Origin: Sthenelais limicola
Taxonomy: Eukaryota; Annelida; Polychaeta; Phyllodocida; Sigalionidae
Assembly: GCA_942159475.1 (NCBI GenBank)
Contig: OW804096.1
Span: 132,608,941 to 132,672,940, forward strand
Direction: 5' to 3'
DNA: 64,000 bases
The position numbers and the translations under genes are program-made. The notes beneath the pieces were generated by a model, which was not told where the DNA came from, did not search any database, and worked only from the letters and a program-made list of their open reading frames with translations. Each line of letters begins with the position of its first letter. The stretch's first letter is position 1. Of the stretch, positions 21,701 through 32,559 are shown one piece after another.

Positions 21701-24700
21701 GATGATAGAATGAGTGTGTGAAACTTTACCTGCATGAGGCCAAGACCAGTGGAAGACACCACATTACCAGTAGCAAGAAGGTAATTCATAGCATATGAAA
21801 CGCTCGGGGTATGCTTCCAAATAGTGTTTATCAGTTCTGCAATAAATAGTTTTAGGTTTATGTAAGTAATACTCTCACGAAAAACATGAAAGACTTCATA
21901 AAGTACTACTACCAAAATACGTGCATATAGAGCATTAATCGAAGTAAACTTACTTTCATTCAGTTGGAAATTGGGGCCTTCAGTCTCAGCTTTTTTGAGG
22001 ATGAGCGTTTGCAACGCTCGAAGCAGTCCAACCAGTTTCTCCTAAAAGTTATGTTCGCAGTGGAATGAAAAGTCTCTACATATGAATTCAAATTTCATAT
22101 ATCAAAGATGTGATTTCATTCAAGAACTATCATTTACACAGGATGAAATAATGTCAAGAGTAAAGATGTACCTTCAAAAACATTTGATATAAATGTCCTC
22201 CCAGCAGTGCTTCTTGGAACATAACGTTGTCAGCACTTTCAGCGGCACATTCTCCTTTGGCAAACGCATACAGTTTCTTGGTCATGTGCCTGAAGAAGAT
22301 GATTAATCACCCAGCATTTTTAAATTAATTTGAATTGATTTATTGTATTCTATAATTCCCTGAATAGAAATTGGCAGCTGGTTTCTGAATTATTCCACAC
22401 AACATCAAAAAAAAAGAAGACAGGTGAAAGATAAAAGAAGCATAATATCATTTACTTACACAATGGCGTTGAATTTATCCCGGTTGTTTCCCAAATGGAT
22501 GCATATGCATTCCCTGAAATATATAATGAATTCATTTAAGCATTTGCTTGAATAGGTATAATAAAATAAACAAACATAGAATTAATCGATTTAAAGAGAT
22601 AAACACCAAAACCGTAAGAAAGACGATGTCAAGTTGATATTTGCTGGAGATGTTTATTTAGATGTATTGACCAACGTTTCGGAGTTCGTTACTCCTTCTT
22701 CAGGGTCATAGAATTAAATCGGGGATTTTCTAGTACATCTTTCAGAGATGTATTCGGTACATTCGCCTCAAAGGACCCTGCAAATAATGGAGTGGCATAC
22801 GTACCGTAGCAAAAATTTGGTGATATCTTCATCCGAGTACCATGGAGCGAGGCCTACTTTGATCCTAAATCGTTTACCAATATAGTTGAGAACAGCTGAC
22901 TGCGTGGCTAGGCCTTCCCTACGGGCCAGTCTCAACATACCAGTTATACACCTGCATATATAATGATATTAGCAATAAACAACGAAGTATTTTATTCAAT
23001 ACTAAGTCAATATCAATATTGTTCATTTTTGAAAGAATCCTATATCATCAGCTATTTTGAGATAAAGTAATTCTTGAAATCCATCTAATTTACAAGAAGT
23101 TTATCACAACAGAATCAAGAAAAGGTTATTGCGTCTTAAAAGCCAACTTCGATATTCATTATGCTCACCCTCGATAAAACGAGTCATCTTCTTTTCCTTG
23201 CATCAATTGGTTGAACACATATTGGTCAGATACGTCGAGTAGCGCCTATATTGTAAGTATAATAGAATGCAATATATTAAGTTTCTTGTGCACTGGGTTA
23301 AGAAATTAATCACTTCAATCACCTTTTGAAAAATATTTGTCAAGTTCAAAGAAACAAAAGGTAAAAGCGAGTCAACATTATGTTAGGTAGTCCGATTCAT
23401 AGAAGTATCTCAAGAGTAGTTTTAGGAACAATTACGACTACAAGTTTAAACAAGAAGGCATGGACTGGAAGAGATCTCTGGATAAGTTCACAACATGTAT
23501 ATCCATGTAACATTTTTGGAAATAAAGAATTAGTTGAATTGAATTGAATGGTTTCAAACTAGTGAGGGGGCGGGGGATGCTCCCATTCTGATTCATTTTG
23601 ACGAAATAGATACAAATAGAAAAATAGACGATAGTCTCACCTTAAGCACAAGGACAACAGGCACAAAAAACTGTTCCTTTTGATAAGTGAAGCAAAGATT
23701 TGCGCTACCGTTGCTCAGATAGTGAATAACCATTGTCTGAAAGAAAGTTAATGGGACATTTTCATGTTAAAAAGTTTCAATAGGAATAGTATATAATATG
23801 ACCAAAAAAAGAAAGTACACAATGTTGAAAAAATACTTTTTTACAAGAGCTAGAGCAAAACAACGATTTTGACCATTTATTATTCGTGGTACACAAGTGA
23901 CGAGCAGCAAATTGGATAAATGGGAAATGAAGAGCTATATCAAGTCATAATTGAAATTTTGTTCAAGATGAGGGTTTCAATCCACCAACTATTTAAGAGA
24001 AGAGGTATACCGTTGATGTTTGGTCAGAGGCAACCGATCTCATAGACACGCCATATTCTGTGTAAGCAGGTCCGCGATTACGCCAAGACGGTCGGGTGAG
24101 TGCCATAGGCTGAAAAAGAATGTACAGTATTGGGATAAAACAATTGAACGCCAACTTTGTTCAACTTATTCGGACAAGATACAAATATTATATACCCCAC
24201 AGGTATAATGTCATCTAAAATTTTAAAAATGAAGCACTTCAACATATAGAAAACACTTACATAATTCCTACGCTGCATGATCAACATACGGATTAGCTTT
24301 TCGTTACCATTGACAATGAAATAAGCGCCCATCTCCTCGGCCTCCTCGCCACATTCAATCAGTTCTTTGGGGGACAGACCATGCAAATTGCAGGCGTTGG
24401 ACTACGTGACAAAAGATGGTGTTTAAAGACATTAATTACATTCCCCAATAGATTGTCAATTGTTATAAACTCAAATAAAACTGCATAGATTATTATCGAG
24501 AATTTGCCATGCTTGGTGATTCGCAATAGTATACGATCGAGGTGACACACCACTAAGTAACAGTTGTAAGAAATATCCTTCTAGAGTACACTAGAATTGT
24601 TATTTCACCTTTGTAATTATCAGGTAGGTTTCTCAAAATTCTATTAATCATTTAGATTATTATCATGAGCGTGCAATCCTTGTCGTTTTCCTAAGGCATC

Positions 24701-27585
24701 ATTTATTACAGTGGGTAAGTTCTGAAGTAATAGAGGATAGTGAAGAAAGGAGCAGATGCGTTTAATATGTAGGTAAAATCTACATGTTTCGTTCTTTTAT
24801 AACGAAGTGAACCAAAGGGTACTTACTTTTACCATAATCGGGATCTCTCCCACTTGTTTTTGTAGTAAGCCACCGACTTGGCCATCAATAATCCATTTGA
24901 ATGATACATTCAACATTCCACGGTAGGTAGTTCCTCTTTCCCTGCACTATAAGTGTTGTAAACAAGGGTTTCAGTATAGTTCACAGCATGAGTAAACATT
25001 ACAATAAAAATACGATTGAGGTTAGGTTATGTCATACCTAAAAACAACGTCAAACAATAAATCATATACCATTAAGTTTAAAACTAAAGAGAGAATGCAG
25101 CGAAACAATGACAATATTCCGGTTTTTAAATTACTTATACCCAAGATGTACTTGCCTCGGCTGGGTAAATACGCAGCTTATTTGACATGCTGTTCTGAAG
25201 AGTTGGCGGACATATCTGCGCATCCTGTGATAAAATCAAATGTAAGCGTTAGTCAGGACGATTGGGCCGTTTTCAGGCACAATATAAAGTTATACTGGAC
25301 TGGTTAAAGTATATCGGACCGCCCAGGTTTGATTTTCTGGTTGTTTTACACCCGTTAGCAACGTCCACAATACCACAAGGGGAATTTGGTCAATTAGGAA
25401 ATGAAATAAGACTCCTCACTCCCTCGATTTGGGCTTCCAGTCACACATCTATTTTGTTAATAATCCGCGATATAGCAAGTCAAATTACGAGGTATTTCCA
25501 GTTGCCTATCTTCAATTGGGAATACATTGTTGCCTTAACTCTGGAGTCTTCAGTAGTTATCTAGACCGTGACTTAATTATACGATAGCACGATGACCACT
25601 GGGTCATGACACAAATAAGAATACGCACCACAAGCATCAAAGACACGCGCTGGCCAGAGGGCAAGGGGAATTCGACAGGCAACATCCTCTGAAATAAATC
25701 AAAACATAATTGAATACTATACGGGGCATGTATTTTATACAATACATGATTATTGATCATCTCATACAATCTCCTTGGAATTATGAAAATTTATATGATT
25801 TCATTCATATCAGAAGACATGCTCCAAGAAACAGAAACATTGCAACGATTGAAAATTTTTAATCAAAACGAGAAAATGGCAAACTATTACACTGCATGAA
25901 TAATTTACTATTGATTAATACAAGTTTATGTTTTTCACAGTAACACTCAGGGTATATGGATGATATTTTACATCTGTGGATGGATAATGAATGTCTTTAT
26001 TTGTCTGTTTGTTTGTTTTCTCATTAAAATCATTGACTATTTAACTATGTCGAGTTAAAAGTCTTGCGCTATAATATGTTAGATGGCCTCTAACAAACTG
26101 TGATCCCAAAAGTTATTCATTTCAATTCAAAAGTTATTTCTTTGTCTTTGACCAAGATATTATATCGATTAAGATCAATGTAAAGCTTGTATTATGTACC
26201 ATCTCCATGATTGGCAATGCAAAAACCTCAACTCAGTACTGAGGACTATGTAAACCCGGTTTTAAAAAAATCTTGGGAAAAAAAAAAGACATATTTGTGA
26301 GAGATGCTACGATTTTCCATCCGATTTTATATCCTTTAAAATACAATCCAATTAAAAAAGGAAAATGCTCTAAAACTTACCCGAACAGAATCTGTGAGAC
26401 CAGTGGAGAGCATGTAGTTGAAGGAATCAATGTGAGGTCGAGATATATTTTGCAACACCTATGAAGCAAAAGAACACGAAATCAATAACTATCAATATTA
26501 AATGTTAGATTGTTCTAAAGCAAATGCCCTTCTAAGCGATTATATAAACCCAGGTCTACATGTAACAATATATTACATACAAATTGCCTCTGGAGGCTAG
26601 ACTAGCTGAGGTGATGAAAATGTAATACCACAGGAGGAAGGGTGTGGCTATAGCTTCTTTATCTTAATTTTTAGTTAGCAAAAGCGTGGAAGAGTCGATT
26701 TCATTTTTTTATCATTCATGCAGACCATATGTTTTATTACTTCTCGTGTTAAGTAGCAAGATTGGTTAATAATAATATTGATTATTAACATAGAGGAAAC
26801 ATGAGGTAATATGTTCAATGTATATTATCTCACGTCTCATCAATGAATTGTCTGTAGGATTTTCATATCTAGTTAAATATTTAGTTAATATTATATCGCT
26901 CTAGTAGCCCGTCTAGTAGGCAGTAACCTACAGAAGGAAGGGAGAGCTAAAGGCGGTTGTTTGAGTTTATGGCAAATTATGCCACCAATTGTCATCTAGG
27001 TAGGCCTAGATGAAAATTGGTGGCATAATTTAATGGTGTAATGACTGCTTAATTTATTTGTACTAGGCAAGTCCTGTGAAAAGACAATCCTCTAGAATTA
27101 CTAGAGAAGTAGAATTTGGAGGACAACAGAATATTTTTCTGCTAACTAGGTTAGCTGCGAACATTCTTTGAGACGGGAATCCGGACATTTGCCTCCTTGG
27201 GCAGCGGATGGGACTGCAAATGTCATGCACTTTTCATCATTTTCGGTGAAGCATTCCCGACAGGGGCCCTAACGTCCAAGGTCGAGGCCATAACGTCCAA
27301 GGCTGGGGCCTTAATGTCCAGGCCGTGGCCCTAACGGGGCCCTAAGGCCTAACGTCCACAGAGAGCCTTGGACTTGGAGGCTGTCGCTCGAGTCGGCAAC
27401 GTGAGCTGGGCGATAATATGGGTGCGCAGAAACTAGGCAGTAAAATGTGGAAAGATTAGGTACGAATAATGTTATTCTATGATAGAAATAGAAACAAATA
27501 TCTCATATACCTCACTCTGTTTCTCTGGTGGCCTGCCATAGTCAGGCTTTTTCAGATGATTGTAGTTCATTAGTTTCTCGGCCAT
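13878..27585 (-). CDS. POLR1B: DNA-directed RNA polymerase I subunit RPA2 (second largest)
   Basis: Thirty coding exons, all in frame, give 1140 residues (human 1135): 27585-27511, 26458-26381, 25688-25629, 25224-25156, 24946-24827, 24401-24261, 24109-24011, 23736-23641, 23245-23169, 22951-22805, 22513-22460, 22289-22172, 22041-21954, 21836-21730, 21189-21054, 20772-20660, 20283-20116, 19848-19651, 19282-19175, 18816-18640, 18469-18386, 18069-18015, 17830-17734, 17392-17251, 17028-16970, 16737-16640, 16347-16222, 15403-15276, 14805-14641, 14117-13878. RPA2 forms the active-centre half of RNA polymerase I, which makes pre-rRNA in the nucleolus. Landmarks: [13 protein letters not shown] (about 492-504), [18 protein letters not shown] (about 744), [12 protein letters not shown] (875-886), [12 protein letters not shown] (about 911), and a C-terminal zinc ribbon with CTKC and CGVC at C1065, C1068, C1095, C1098. 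The first eight introns are phase 0. Intron 4 has a GC donor (GAG|GCAAGT). Assigning Pol I rather than II or III rests on the PPFEF-like N-terminus and block-by-block match to human POLR1B. Confidence 0.97.
14239..14553. mobile_element. MITE-like element in POLR1B intron 29
   Basis: Ends 14239-14262 (tacatagatttcac-atgacgtcac) and 14531-14553 are inverted copies with one extra base. Inverted similarity continues inward (cacagtggccgccatg... against catggcgagggccgtg). Total length about 315 bases, no coding capacity, TA at both ends. This fits a non-autonomous DNA transposon. Confidence 0.8.
14932..15140 (+). repeat. SINE-like repeat with internal 27-base duplication
   Basis: It starts with gtgagtgagtgagattggtt and gctttacgcc, then a GA-rich run. 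The 23-base block ctttaaggtcttacccagg... then appears twice, at 15090-15112 and 15117-15139. A related head (gagtgagtgatggttgct, taatgcc) occurs at 55037-55067. It lies inside POLR1B intron 28. No RNA polymerase III boxes were identified, so SINE is only a suggestion. Confidence 0.5.
15660..15710. repeat. (CCCTGT)n microsatellite
   Basis: About eight tandem copies of the hexamer ccctgt in POLR1B intron 27. Confidence 0.97.
22615..22745 (+). mobile_element. Possible retroelement fragment
   Basis: The stretch containing accaacgtttcggagttc and ttcttcagggtc resembles ends often found in animal Penelope-like or other non-LTR elements. No reverse-transcriptase frame adjoins. It lies in POLR1B intron 10. 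The family call is from general resemblance only. Confidence 0.3.
26975..27030. repeat. Hairpin with 26-bp arms
   Basis: Arms 26975-27000 and 27005-27030 match at 25 of 26 positions around tagg. It lies in POLR1B intron 1. An RNA from either strand would fold into a long stem. Confidence 0.93.
27263..27360. repeat. Degenerate minisatellite, unit about 20 bases
   Basis: Repeats of ggccctaacgtccaagg with variation, about five units, in POLR1B intron 1, roughly 150 bases downstream of the first coding exon. Confidence 0.85.
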
Positions 27586-27902
27586 GATGATGAGTGACCA
27601 TGTGCAGACCAAGTAAGTTACAACGACTGAAGATGTTTTACCTTTTTCTACTTACTTCCTGTGTTTGATTCGGCAACGAAAACTGACACGAGATTGTCAT
27701 TGGTGCGAATTTTCTTTTCTATGATCAATTTGGGGAAGAACAACACTCCTTTAGTTTTTTTCCGACTCTTAAGATTATTGGATCGTGAGCTGGATTTAAA
27801 TCGACAGGTTGGGAGCACATTTCAACTTACATGTCCTTACATTTCATTCGTGTCGTTTCAAACACTGCCCTCCGTCTCTCCACAAACACCAACGTTGCGA
27901 AG
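27586..27902. promoter_or_regulatory. Bidirectional POLR1B/NSUN6 promoter
   Basis: Only 317 bases separate the start codons of these head-to-head genes. An ACTTCCTG (ETS-like) lies near 27655, and the NSUN6 start sits in gaagATGGC, a YY1-like context. Sharing of regulatory sequence is inferred from the spacing. Confidence 0.6.
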
Positions 27903-30900
27903 ATGGCAAAGAGCCTGCCTGTTTCTGGGACCATATTTGAAGATGAAGTACTTAAACATTTGCATGAAGAATGGTTAAGTGGGCAGGTATGTTCGGATGT
28001 CTATTCAGTAGGAAGAATGAGTTACACTACCATATATGACTTTGGATATTGACATTATTATTGAATTCCTAATAATTTTCATTAACTAGCCCAGGGTTTT
28101 AAAAAAAATAGGTACGGTACGGTATATTATTAATTGTATTTGTCAGAGGCCACATTGTCCCGCTCCTGGTTAACTTAACTATTGTATATTGTAATCAACT
28201 GTTCTGGGGTGACTTGCACTGTCTCCCGTAGGCGTAGTGATACATTTTTTTTAAATATTTCCTTGTATATATCATTATGATTCATTTGTAGGAAGAAAAC
28301 TCTGTCATCGACTCCTCGGATGGATTTACAGAAATACTAGAGTGGTTGGCCACGCCTCCTAAGTTCACAACACTTCGAATAAATACCTGTAATGGTCAGC
28401 CAGGCGAAATTTTAGGCCACGTGGGAGAAGTTCTTTCCAAAGTAAGTTGTTGAGTATCCTAATATATTCTTGTGCATGTGACTTCATACAATATTATTTA
28501 ATACCGTATATCTCATACCATCCCATCATAAACTTAAAGAAAAAATTATTTGACTAAATAAACCCTTCCCTAATTTATATTTTTCTATGCTCATCATCAC
28601 ACCAATTCGGCAATTGATTTACAATTTTATTCAAATCACAATAAGCAATAATTACATAATGATAGATCCACTCCCATAGTCCTACAATCAAATTTGTCTA
28701 TGATGGAGCTGTTGTACCCAAAACACAAGAAAAGCAGTGCATTTTTTCACCTTAATTTAATAAACCTTAATTTCCATCTTTCTCACATCACTTTCTTTCA
28801 TCAGACATTACCTAACAATTAATTCTGATTTCAAGAGTACCGGTACCATATTTATAATCGAGCATAACGTTAGTCATATTTTTTAAGTATTTCTAAAGAA
28901 ATTGTATTTTGGTTATTTGCAGCAATACGCGGACAGAGGTCAAGCTGCTCCGGAATGTTCTTTCCATCCGCAAATATCAGATCTTATTGTCATTCCAAAC
29001 AAGGGGCCGACTGAATTCGAACAGGTCAATTAATGCATTCAACCATAAACTAGTAAAGAATATAGAAAACCATTTTCTTCTGAAGCAGTTCATTTCGAAC
29101 ACCAATATTAATGGATTGCAACGATTGTATTTATTATATGATTGGTTATTTATTTAATTTATATTGACATAGTCATAGATCTTTAACACTTGGCAATCCC
29201 TGGACTGACAGGAATTATTTGCATTAATTTCTATTCTGAAGTATAAATTTGCTTTCTTTTCTAGAGGGACAAAGAAGTGATCGTGGGACTTGGATGTGGT
29301 ATTGCCGTTTTAAGAGGCGCTGATGTTTATGCACAAGGAATCATGGCAGCACCATCACGTTCGTAAATCGTGGATATATAAATTTAATTATTAGAAAGAG
29401 CGGTCTCAGACCATATGATACGAGTCCTATGATAGATCATTTGCTGATTATGGCGTTACGTGGATGTGGTCTCTTGAATTTCACCTAAAGTATCATGAAA
29501 GAATGATTTCCAAATTAATGTTTCCTGGTTTCCTTATTTCTCCCAATAATTGTATACAAACAATACCCAAGAGCTATATCTCCATGCGCTGTATTTCAGA
29601 TCTCTCTGTTGACGATTCAGTATCGATCTATGCAGACGTTGAAGGAGAAGTAAGGAAAGGATTGATGAAAAAATTCACGGGCAAGCGTGTTTTCGTTGGA
29701 AATGGAAGAGCTGTCATGGACAGAGCACAGATTTTTGGATCTGGTGGTAAATCAAGGTACGGCAGCTTATGCCCTGTAATGTTATGACAAATCATGTGCT
29801 ATAGCTTATTTGTGATATACGGTATATATATATACGCATCTCAAAATTTCAATTTCCCTGAATAAAAAATCCATCAGGACTGTAGGGTCGCTTCAGAAAA
29901 GTTTAGCTAAGAGATAAACTAATACGGTCTTCCAGCGATACAGCTATTATTCATGAAATGTATAAATTTATGTGTTTTGGGATATAATCAAACGTTGTTG
30001 GCAATTTGACTTACATTCTCCCATTAATTTCAGCGGACTTGCTATTAAGATGACCGAACCACTTTACCTGGCACCTTCATTGTCTGGCCTCATGCCATCC
30101 TTAATCTTTCCACAAAATTTACCTTCAGCTGTTTGTGCCCATGTCTTAGACCCTCAGCCTGGTGAAACTATTCTGGACATGTGCGCCGCACCAGGTAATA
30201 ACTCGACATAATTATACAACAAACAAACGAATTGAGTTATCAATTAGTAAAATACTCTTGTAAAATTAACATCTTGAGTACAACTGCAGAAGGTATTCTG
30301 TACTACTACAATTACTATTATTGAAAAGTTGAATGTATATTATTGAAACACGTAGCCTAAAATGTCATTCGTAATTTCAGGTGGGAAAACTACACATATT
30401 GGGACCTTGATGAAAAATAAGGCAAGGCTATTACACTCTCTGCCCTGTTCAATTATCAGTAAATATGGATTTAAACATTTTCGTATTTTAGACTGAGGAA
30501 CTTTTCCGCCAGAAGATATTTCAGTCACAATACACTCCGACTCACCGTTATATATCTCCATGTCTTTTCATTTAGGGTCGACTTGTTGCGTTTGATAAAA
30601 GCAAGGGAAAAATTAAGAATATCGAAAACAACGCAGCATCATGGAATTTGGACTGTATTGAATCGTATCATTTTGATGGCACACAGGCGCTACAAGAGAG
30701 CGCAGGTTTGTTTCACGTACACCCTTGTAAAGATTTTTTAATGAGCTCGCTCTCTTGCTCATTTCAGAAGCAAGAGAATGAGTAGATATTATATAAAATA
30801 TCATATTGACACCCTTTAAAATTCTATCGTTTGATTTTGAGCCCATTCCTTGTAAAGTTACTGTACCGATCAGTTATGCTGTTAGGCTAAAAAAAAACTG

Positions 30901-31484
30901 ACACATTTTTTCTTTTAGCGTTATGATATAGAGGAAGCTAACGCATATTGTGAATAATCACATCACTATTTCTCCTTATTCAGTGTTAGAAGGCAGCCCA
31001 CCGTTTCCACCAGAGTCGTTTGATCGTATTATGCTTGACGCTCCCTGCAGTGCGCTCGGACAACGCCCTTCCTTTAGAAACAAAATGAAAATTTCTGAAG
31101 TAACGTCATATGCACCTTTGCAAAAGAAGCTTTTTTCCTCAGTATGTATTGATTTCCCACCTTTGCCTCATGTCTCGCGAACTATAATTTGGTTAATCTA
31201 ACAATTTGGAATGCTTCGTAATAATCGTTGACTATAAATTATAGATCTATATATTAATTGGCGCAGTTTAATTTTATCCTCTTGGATAGAGAAGGTTATA
31301 CCTTGAAACATTGGAAGATGTTGTTTCCCTTCAGTTTATCCCAACCTTGTTTTTCCAGGCGTGGGGTTTGCTACGAAACGGCGGCACTTTAGTGTTTAGT
31401 ACCTGCACATGGACGATGGAAGAAAATGAAAAATTAGTTGTCTGGGCTCTAAAAACGTTTAGCGGTATCAAATTAATGCCACAG
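27903..31484 (+). CDS. NSUN6: tRNA (cytosine-5) methyltransferase NSUN6 (last exon unresolved)
   Basis: Ten exons in frame: 27903-27986, 28292-28441, 28923-29024, 29265-29358, 29600-29756, 30034-30194, 30381-30421, 30576-30705, 30984-31141, 31359-31484, giving 401 residues; human NSUN6 has 469. NSUN6 methylates C72 of the acceptor end of tRNA-Cys and tRNA-Thr and some mRNAs. Seen: a PUA region (about 110-205), the SAM-binding CAAPGGKTTH (from 246), motif IV DAPC with C328 and motif VI STCT with C375. These fall at almost the same numbers as human C326 and C373, which supports the start at 27903. Intron 7 uses a GC donor (AAG|GCAAGG). The remaining 60-70 residues, ending in the family's GFFIAKF-type block, were not found. 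An in-frame ATG at 27831 would add 24 residues. Confidence 0.93.
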
Positions 31485-32247
31485 GTAGGTTTTGCGAATC
31501 CTTTTTCCGTTTTTTCTTTGGATGATTTTGCCACTGCCATTTTTATGTGACTTGACATGTTTTCTTTCCCTTTGGTCTAAAAGCAGTTGAGCCGCAGATT
31601 TCAGTTTTCTCCACGTTTCTCATCGACGGACCTCTTGGTTGTGTTCTACCACACAATATCACCCCATCTGTGCAATGATTTCAGATAATATTCCCTCCCT
31701 TTGGATAAAAATTGTTTGAATTTCATCCTCCTTTCTCATACTTTCGGTAAAAAAAAATCACCGCAGTTTGCAGTTTGCAATCCCATCTGTGGCAGCAGGT
31801 GGGCATAGAATATGAATGATCAAAATTGTCGTTCACGTAGAAGATGGGGAATATTGTGCTACGCATAGGTAAAGTTAGTTTTTAACTATAAAATGCGTCA
31901 TTTGTATTTTTAACTGAGCGCCTTTATAAATCATTTATAATTCAATACCGAAATGGTGTGATCTATTATTATTTGAGAAATTAACATTTTTCTACACTTG
32001 TTTTGCGAGGTGTGAAGGCAGGATTGACCCGATTGCACGCCTATGAACGGCAGAACGAGATCTTCCATTTGGACCATGTCAGACTCAACTGAATACACCA
32101 CTGCGAACTGTGTACAAATGTAGTCTGGTTATCAACTGTGCTGGATTTCAGTTGCTAAATATAAGTTTCCATTGTTTCACCGTTTGATGTTATTTATAAT
32201 CTTCTACAAGCGTTTGATTGCCTATCATTGTATTAAAGTAACGGCTG
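31485..32247 (+). other. NSUN6 terminal-exon search region
   Basis: The missing 3' coding exon should lie between the GTAGGT donor at 31485 and the poly(A) signals. Two acceptor-preceded candidates were considered. At about 31586 the frame gives LSRRFQFSPRF and stops at about 31685. At about 32013 it gives AGLTRLHAYERQ and ends in a stop after 24 codons. The second resembles human AGLSCEQLKQ only weakly. Neither contains GFFIAKF. If exon 10 is not spliced it runs 21 further codons to a stop at 31550. Confidence 0.35.
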
Positions 32248-32495
32248 TGCAAATTATGTAGTATATACATATGAAATAAATGTTGATTTTATGTTATGTT
32301 CATTGAATCAGTTGTTATTGGATACGATATATTCAAGGGGGCAAGACGTAGATTCCAAAAGGGTATTTCTATGCAAATTATGTAGTATATAAATATGAAA
32401 TAAATGTAGTTGATTTTATTTTAGGTTCATCTTTGAATCAGTTATTAGATACGATATATTCAAGGGGGCAAGACGTAGATTCCAAAAGGGTATTT
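32248..32495 (+). repeat. Tandem duplication of about 124 bases carrying a poly(A) signal
   Basis: Unit 1 (32248-32368) and unit 2 (32372-32495) share tgcaaattatgtagtata, the gaaataaatg segment and a 40-base block with gggggcaagacgtagattcc. A few indels separate them. Each copy carries AATAAA (32275-32280 and 32399-32404), so NSUN6 seems to have two tandem poly(A) sites. Confidence 0.93.
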
Positions 32496-32553
32496 AAAGG
32501 TCACATGAAGTCAGATAACAAAACTTAAAGACCTAAATTGTTCATTTCCTCAT

Positions 32554-32559
32554 TTTATT
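32554..32559 (-). terminator. Poly(A) signal, hnRNP K gene
   Basis: AATAAA on the minus strand, about 1.06 kb past the stop at 33622. It is only about 150 bases from the distal NSUN6 signal on the other strand. The 3' UTR 33621-32560 holds no other feature. Confidence 0.55.

Noticed and set aside
21463..22014. 183-codon minus-strand open frame as a separate gene
   Set aside because: It is POLR1B exons 13 and 14 plus a stop-free intron between them, not an independent gene.
27661..27978. 105-codon plus-strand frame overlapping the NSUN6 start
   Set aside because: It is in another frame from the conserved protein and has no recognisable content.
30421..30470. GT donor at CAGTAAAT for NSUN6 exon 7 instead of the GC donor
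   Set aside because: It would add about a dozen residues absent from the family between THIGTLMKNK and GRLVAFDK, and would not keep the phase.
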